A stretch of 36,497 bases of DNA. It comes from Methanoregula sp. Lineage in GTDB: Archaea > Halobacteriota > Methanomicrobia > Methanomicrobiales > Methanospirillaceae. A model generated the notes under the pieces. It ran no database searches, was not told the origin of the DNA, and worked only from the letters and a program-made list of their open reading frames with translations. Below are positions 32,458 to 36,497 of this stretch, piece after piece; the first letter of the stretch is position 1; the number at the start of each line of letters is the position of its first letter. The stretch is taken from assembly GCA_023228295.1 (NCBI GenBank), contig JALOBP010000022.1, forward strand, positions 1-36,497, given 5' to 3'. Both the position numbers and the translations under genes were made by a program.

Positions 32458-34611
32458 GTGAAATCCGCGTTTTCCTCCCTGCATGAGTCCCTCCAGCAGG
32501 TGCTCTCCGAGCGACTTGAATGGACCGAGCTGCGCGAGGTTCAGGAGAAGGCATACACGGCAGTTGTTGCGGGTAATGATGCTCTCATTATCGCCCCGAC
32601 CGCCGGGGGAAAATCGGAAGCTGCTCTCATCCCGGTGATGGATGATATTTTAAAAAATGGCAGGCCGGGCGTAACCTGCCTCTATCTCTCACCGCTGAAG
32701 GCACTCATCAACGATCAGGAGGACCGGTTCCGGACATTCTGCATTCCCACATCATTGTCGGTGATGAAATGGCATGGCGATGTTGCAAAAGGTGACCGCT
32801 CGTGGAAAGGGGAACCCCCCCATTTCCTGATGATCACGCCCGAATCGCTTGAAGTATTATTGCAGGAGAAGACACTTGCAGCCGATCTTCGGCAGGTGCG
32901 ATATATCATTGTCGACGAGCTCCACGCATTTGTGGAATCCGAGCGGGGCGTGCACCTCAAGGTCCTGCTGGAGCGGATGGATCGTCTGGCAAAGCGGAAG
33001 ATCCAGCGGATCGGGCTCTCGGCCACCACGGGAAACCCGGTCGAGATCCTCTCCTGGCTCTCGGATGGCCGTCATAACGAGGAACTCGTTGCTGTCCCGT
33101 CCAGTCCAAAGGAGAAGCACTTCCGCTTCATCGTGGAGCCTGAAGAGGACGGGCGGATCGAAGCGCTCATACGAACTGTTGCCGGCAAAAAAGCGCTTGT
33201 CTTTGTGAACAGCCGGAGCGTGGCAGAGACGCTCATGCAGGCGGCATCCGGGCGGGTTCCTAACCTTCACATCCATCACTCCTCCCTTGCACCGGCTACC
33301 CGGAAAGCCTCCGAGGAAGCGTTCCTCTCGCAGGACGGGGCATGCATCATCTGCACCAGTACGCTCGAGCTTGGGATTGATATCGGGGACCTCGATGTAG
33401 TTGTGCAGGTCGGCCCTCCGAATACTGTTTCCTCGCTCCTTCAGCGGATGGGCCGGAGCGGGAGGCGGGGGAAGGCGTCGAATGTGGTATGGATTGTCAA
33501 AAACCCATGCGAGTTTCTCTGCAGCATCGCCATCATCGAATGTGCGATGGAAAAGACGGTTGAGGATCTCCGTCCGCCGCAAAAACCCTATAATGTTTTT
33601 CTCCAGCAGCTTTTCCTCTTTCTGCACCGCCACAATGCGGTATCCCGCCGCCAGGTTGAGAGGGAGCTCCTCTCGCACCCGGCTTTTTCCACGATCGAGC
33701 CTGAGGATCCCGACCGGATCATCAGGCACCTTCTCAGCAAGGGATACCTTGCGGCCGATGGCGAGATGCTCATGCCCGGGACCGAAGCTGAACTGGTCTT
33801 TGGCAGATCGAACTGGAAAGACCTGTACTCGGTCATTACCGGGGGTGGGGAGTACCGTGCGGTCACCCCCGATGGGGATATGGTAGGGATGCTGGATGCC
33901 CGGTTCGTCAACAGCCGCGAGAACGGCTACGTAAGCCTCGGAGGCAGGAGCTGGTCGATGGTGAAGTGCGATGACGACCATGATATCGTAGTTGTTGTGC
34001 CGGGTGGATCTGCCCCCTCACGGACATTCTGGACCGGGAGCAGTGAAGAGGGGTACTCGCCGCTGGTCTGCCGGAAGGTTCGTCAGATCTGTGCCCGGGG
34101 CAGGACCGTTCTCCCGCTTGCAGCACCGGAGAAAGAGCTGCTTGGGCAGGTTTTTGCCCGGTTGCCGCAGGAATCCGAAACACCGGGACTCCTCGTCACT
34201 GAACGCAGGGGTACCCGTGGTCTCGAAGTTGTGATTTTTACGTTCTGCGGCAGCAGGTTCAACCGGATCCTGGCGTTAATCCTGACAAAAAAACTCGGGA
34301 GCATTGCGCAGGTACGGTACAATGATTTCATTGTGAAGGTCCAGAGAGCCGGTAAAGCCGGGGCGGCAGCCCGGGTCGGGGCTGCCCTGGATAGTATCCA
34401 TGCTATGGAACGCTCCCGCATCGCCTCCGCCCTTCCCACGCCTCCCCGCGATGGCTGGAAATTTGCCCGGGTGCTTCCCGATAATCTCTTTACCGGTCTC
34501 GTTACTGCCGATTATTACAATCTTGACGAATTCATGGAAACCTTTGCCGGCATGAATATCACCATCTCTGTAACTCCCACCCTTCCCCCGGTTCCTGCTG
34601 CGGAAGAGTGA
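32458..34611 (+). CDS. Lhr-type DEAD/DEAH-box helicase
   Basis: The product is about 717 residues. Superfamily 2 motifs in order: Walker A APTAGGKSE, DELH in IIVDELHAF, SATTGNP, the STLELGIDIGDLD block and QRMGRSGRRG. The C-terminal half has the winged-helix and beta-barrel layout of the Lhr core. Lhr proteins are 3'-5' translocases implicated in DNA repair; several subfamilies exist and I cannot assign this one. I chose the GTG at 32458, where helicase-like sequence begins; the open frame extends 80 codons upstream with no sign of coding. It is divergent from the symporter operon. Confidence 0.88.
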   Translation: MKSAFSSLHESLQQVLSERLEWTELREVQEKAYTAVVAGNDALIIAPTAGGKSEAALIPVMDDILKNGRPGVTCLYLSPLKALINDQEDRFRTFCIPTSLSVMKWHGDVAKGDRSWKGEPPHFLMITPESLEVLLQEKTLAADLRQVRYIIVDELHAFVESERGVHLKVLLERMDRLAKRKIQRIGLSATTGNPVEILSWLSDGRHNEELVAVPSSPKEKHFRFIVEPEEDGRIEALIRTVAGKKALVFVNSRSVAETLMQAASGRVPNLHIHHSSLAPATRKASEEAFLSQDGACIICTSTLELGIDIGDLDVVVQVGPPNTVSSLLQRMGRSGRRGKASNVVWIVKNPCEFLCSIAIIECAMEKTVEDLRPPQKPYNVFLQQLFLFLHRHNAVSRRQVERELLSHPAFSTIEPEDPDRIIRHLLSKGYLAADGEMLMPGTEAELVFGRSNWKDLYSVITGGGEYRAVTPDGDMVGMLDARFVNSRENGYVSLGGRSWSMVKCDDDHDIVVVVPGGSAPSRTFWTGSSEEGYSPLVCRKVRQICARGRTVLPLAAPEKELLGQVFARLPQESETPGLLVTERRGTRGLEVVIFTFCGSRFNRILALILTKKLGSIAQVRYNDFIVKVQRAGKAGAAARVGAALDSIHAMERSRIASALPTPPRDGWKFARVLPDNLFTGLVTADYYNLDEFMETFAGMNITISVTPTLPPVPAAEE

Positions 34612-34703
34612 ACGGGCACACTCACGGGACCGTGCTTCTGTCCGGTTTTCCGGATTACCTTCCCGTGCACCACCTTTTTATCAAAAACCGTCGAGATCAC
34701 ACT

Positions 34704-35144
34704 ATGAAGAAGTTCCTCATCCTTCTCATGGCGGCGGCACTCCTGCTGGCGACATGCGGGTGTACCGAATCCACACCGGAGGGGATGTCAACCCCCGTAC
34801 CGACAGCCCCGGCATCGTCACCTACTGATCTCCCGACAACGACAATGCCAACGCTGGAACCAACCCCGTCTGTGAATGACAATACAATCTCGATAAAAAG
34901 AGACGGGTTCAGCCCGGCCACTATGACCGTAAAAAAGGGATCAACGGTCCGCTGGGTGAACCTGGACTCAACAGATGACCCTGCATTATACAACCCAACT
35001 CACCGGATCAAAATCATAGGTGTTGACACGGGCCAGACGCTCTCCCCCGGGCAGGGCTGGAGCCGGGTGTTTACTGATACAGGTTCGTTTGATTACGAGG
35101 ACATGATCCACACGGATATGCATGGCACGGTAATTGTGGAATAA
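34704..35144 (+). CDS. Cupredoxin-like lipoprotein lacking the copper cysteine
   Basis: The product is 146 residues. A signal peptide ends in LLATCGC, so Cys18 or Cys20 is probably lipidated. A Thr/Pro-rich spacer (20-56) precedes a plastocyanin-like domain: FSPATMTVKKGSTVRWVN, then His100, then YEDMIHTDMHGTVIVE. In blue-copper proteins that last block reads Y-x-C-x-x-H-x-x-M; here Asp133 stands where Cys is expected, while His136 and Met139 remain. A type 1 copper centre is therefore unlikely. The ATG at 34704 fits the signal peptide; the frame extends upstream into the helicase end. Confidence 0.85.
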   Translation: MKKFLILLMAAALLLATCGCTESTPEGMSTPVPTAPASSPTDLPTTTMPTLEPTPSVNDNTISIKRDGFSPATMTVKKGSTVRWVNLDSTDDPALYNPTHRIKIIGVDTGQTLSPGQGWSRVFTDTGSFDYEDMIHTDMHGTVIVE

Positions 35145-35383
35145 TCCCATACTGGAAGAGAATCCTATACCCTCATATTCGGAAAACCGGTGATCAATCC
35201 TCACACTTGCCGGGCTCCTGCTTACGGCTGCAATTCCTTTTCGGAACCGGAAGGGCATGGACAATCCCGTTTGCGTGGCATCCCTGGTGTGACCTGGCAA
35301 CGGTACGTTGCGCCCTTCTCCATGGAACCCCGAGTCACCTAGAATTTCTTTAATAACGCCGGAAAGAACAGGAAGGATTGCGA
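35145..35383. other. Gap without a supported gene
   Basis: Short frames on both strands show no family signature or ribosome binding site. I see no repeat or strong hairpin. Confidence 0.4.
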
Positions 35384-35587
35384 TCAGAGCCCGATCATGC
35401 GGAGGATTGCACCCACAAGGATACCGAACATCGATGTGGATGCAGACAGCATCCCCAGGAGGATATATCCGGCTATTGCCCCGATCTTCAGCGGCATGTA
35501 GGTCTGGTTCAGGTTAAGCCTGCGTATAGCGCGAAATGACTTAACATCCGGTGAAACGACAGGTTTATTCTGTTTGATCCGGATCAT
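35384..35587 (-). CDS. Small membrane protein, 67 residues, unknown function
   Basis: A basic N-terminal half (IRIKQNKPVV and FRAIRRLNLNQTY) is followed by two short hydrophobic stretches, KIGAIAGYILLGML and TSMFGILVGAILRMIGL, split by a Ser/Thr turn. This could be a helical hairpin. There is no strong ribosome binding site. I do not recognise a family. Its layout, basic head then Gly/Ala-rich membrane part, resembles the 44-residue protein at 35905-36039. Confidence 0.5.
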   Translation of the reverse strand: MIRIKQNKPVVSPDVKSFRAIRRLNLNQTYMPLKIGAIAGYILLGMLSASTSMFGILVGAILRMIGL

Positions 35588-35904
35588 TTTTGCTCAACCC
35601 CTTACTATCGTGATGCGGGTAGTATCCCCGTGGGACTATGCGTACCCTGTAACATATACTATGAATATGATCTATTTATTTTTTGTTAAATTGGTAAAAT
35701 GTGAATTTAGCCTTTAAATCAATTATTTGAACCAAATGCCCGTAATTTGCCCGTTTTTCCGGTGCCCTGCGGCGACATCCAGCATCCGGCCCGGATCGGG
35801 TTTGTGATTCGGGTGAAATGGATGAAAAACAGGAATGAATTAAAAAAAATTATAGACGCCGAGGGGGAGATTAAACAAAAGTGTTCAACTCTTAAAAAAA
35901 GGCT
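35588..35904. other. AT-rich gap
   Basis: Markedly more AT-rich than the rest of the window, especially 35655-35735 and 35830-35900. An ATAGTATATG element (minus strand, near 35660) could be a promoter for the small membrane gene at 35587. No gene is supported; a plus-strand frame starting at 35747 runs antisense across the small genes and looks like a shadow. Confidence 0.45.
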
Positions 35905-36039
35905 TTATATAGTTGATAACCCGCCTGCGAGCGATCCCACAAGGGCGGCAAGCCCTCCAAGGATAAACGCTGCTATCATCCGGCGGGTTCCTGGGTATCT
36001 CAAAGTGTTTAGGGGGTGGTGTGCAATGAGGCGGATCAT
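35905..36039 (-). CDS. Small membrane protein, 44 residues
   Basis: The ATG overlaps the stop of the basic small protein upstream (ATGA), so translation is probably coupled. A basic N-terminus (RYPGTRR) leads into one Gly/Ala-rich membrane helix, MIAAFILGGLAALVGSLAGG. No family is recognised. A T-rich stretch (CTTTTTTTAAG on the minus strand) follows the stop and may end the transcript. Confidence 0.5.
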   Translation of the reverse strand: MIRLIAHHPLNTLRYPGTRRMIAAFILGGLAALVGSLAGGLSTI

Positions 36040-36164
36040 TTTTTGCGGGGGGTCTTCCGGGTGTGTCCTGATACCTTGTAACCGTGGACATACACCCGCT
36101 TTCCGGGATTATGCCCGTTCTTGGGCTTTGCTGCGTGCTTGCGTTTTGCTGCCGTGGTTCTCAC
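36036..36164 (-). CDS. Small, highly basic protein, 42 residues
   Basis: The frame reads RTTAAKRKHAAKPKNG, then KRVYVHGYKVSGHTRKTPRKK, with 14 Lys or Arg. The YVHGYKVSGHTRKTP element resembles short basic segments found in virus and phage structural or DNA-binding proteins, but this is recollection, not proof. GGAGGTGA sits right at the proposed GTG (36164), so the true start may be a few codons later or non-canonical (ACG at the expected spacing). It follows the stop of the proline-rich gene by six bases and overlaps the next gene by ATGA. Confidence 0.5.
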   Translation of the reverse strand: MRTTAAKRKHAAKPKNGHNPGKRVYVHGYKVSGHTRKTPRKK

Positions 36165-36170
36165 CTCCTG

Positions 36171-36497
36171 TTATGCGGCTGTCCTTACATCGAGCGTTAA
36201 GCCCGTGTTGGGGTCTGTGGTCTGTTCAAAAGTCCCGGTTGGGGATGGGTGCGGGTTGATCCCCCCGGGTCCGGTTATGGGTTCGTGTGCGCCTCCACCG
36301 GTGGGGGAGAGTGTCGGTACTCTGGCGTCCTCGGTGAGATTCGCGCCGGTTGCCGGCTGGGTTGGGGGAGTTACCGGGGCGGTGCTGGGTGATGGTGGCA
36401 CATATGAGGGCGCGGAGGATCCCCCGGGGGCGGGGCTTGATACAATCGGAAAGAGCGGGGCAGGCTGGGGCAGGGAGATCGGGGCGGGTTGCCCCTG
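36171..36497 (-). CDS. Proline-rich protein, C-terminal part (5' end outside window)
   Basis: The minus-strand frame is open from the window edge to TAA at 36171 (108 residues visible). It is dominated by Pro, Ser, Thr, Ala and Gly, with PSPSTAPVTPPTQPATG and TDPNTGLTLDVRTAA near the end. Low complexity prevents a family assignment; such tails occur in secreted, structural and conjugation-type proteins. The tight coupling to the two small downstream genes supports that it is real. Confidence 0.5.
   Translation of the reverse strand, partial: QGQPAPISLPQPAPLFPIVSSPAPGGSSAPSYVPPSPSTAPVTPPTQPATGANLTEDARVPTLSPTGGGAHEPITGPGGINPHPSPTGTFEQTTDPNTGLTLDVRTAA

Noticed and set aside
32857..33981. 374-codon minus-strand frame inside the helicase gene
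   Set aside because: Antisense shadow; the helicase motifs on the plus strand are complete.
35747..36259. 170-codon plus-strand frame near the window end
   Set aside because: It runs antisense across three tightly spaced small genes that show coupling overlaps; no signature or ribosome binding site of its own.
1..36497. CRISPR array, complete insertion sequence, integrase, toxin-antitoxin pair or rRNA
   Set aside because: No regular repeat-spacer series, transposase, integrase or rRNA motif was found; small coupled genes at the right end do not show toxin or antitoxin signatures.

Overview
The window comes from a euryarchaeal methanogen, most likely Methanomicrobiales and probably Methanoregula-like. 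The signs are archaeal SepF, a Sm-like protein next to ribosomal protein L37e and purF, an archaeal RNase J, an initiator tRNA with an A1-U72 pair, TATA boxes suggesting leaderless starts, many multi-PAS sensors, and a sodium:solute symporter with its small accessory protein. The genus is an inference; no methanogenesis gene lies in the window.

Layout. 1-204 is the end of purM. 312-5534 is a sensory block: an HTH protein with about seven PAS domains, divergent from a soluble chemoreceptor and a CheW. 5640-6500 is gene debris holding three 3' gene ends: a SIMPL-like tail, a second purM tail and a second zpr1 tail. Then come a PsiE-family protein, zpr1-sepF, a PUA protein, the LSm-L37e-purF housekeeping cluster, a membrane-anchored kelch protein, a response regulator, a methyltransferase, a lipoprotein, a TPR protein and a truncated histidine kinase. 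Initiator tRNA-Met, a thioredoxin and a small exporter follow. A 760-base stretch rich in perfect hairpins leads into RNase J.

From 20.7 to 32.2 kb almost everything is on the minus strand and concerns membranes and ions: MscS channel, KamA-like radical SAM enzyme, a small membrane protein, a P-type ATPase, a double-domain universal stress protein, a CPA2 antiporter, a pterin dehydratase and the symporter pair. An Lhr-type helicase and a cupredoxin-like lipoprotein that lacks the copper cysteine follow. The last kilobase carries very small membrane and basic proteins behind a proline-rich protein cut by the window edge, possibly the margin of an integrated element.

The most unusual structure is at both ends of the 5.6-7.2 kb region. 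An intact gene (purM, zpr1) is followed by cargo genes and then by a diverged, same-orientation copy of only that gene's 3' end. The two stray tails face each other, as they would if purM and zpr1 had once been convergent neighbours and new DNA had entered at both 3' ends.
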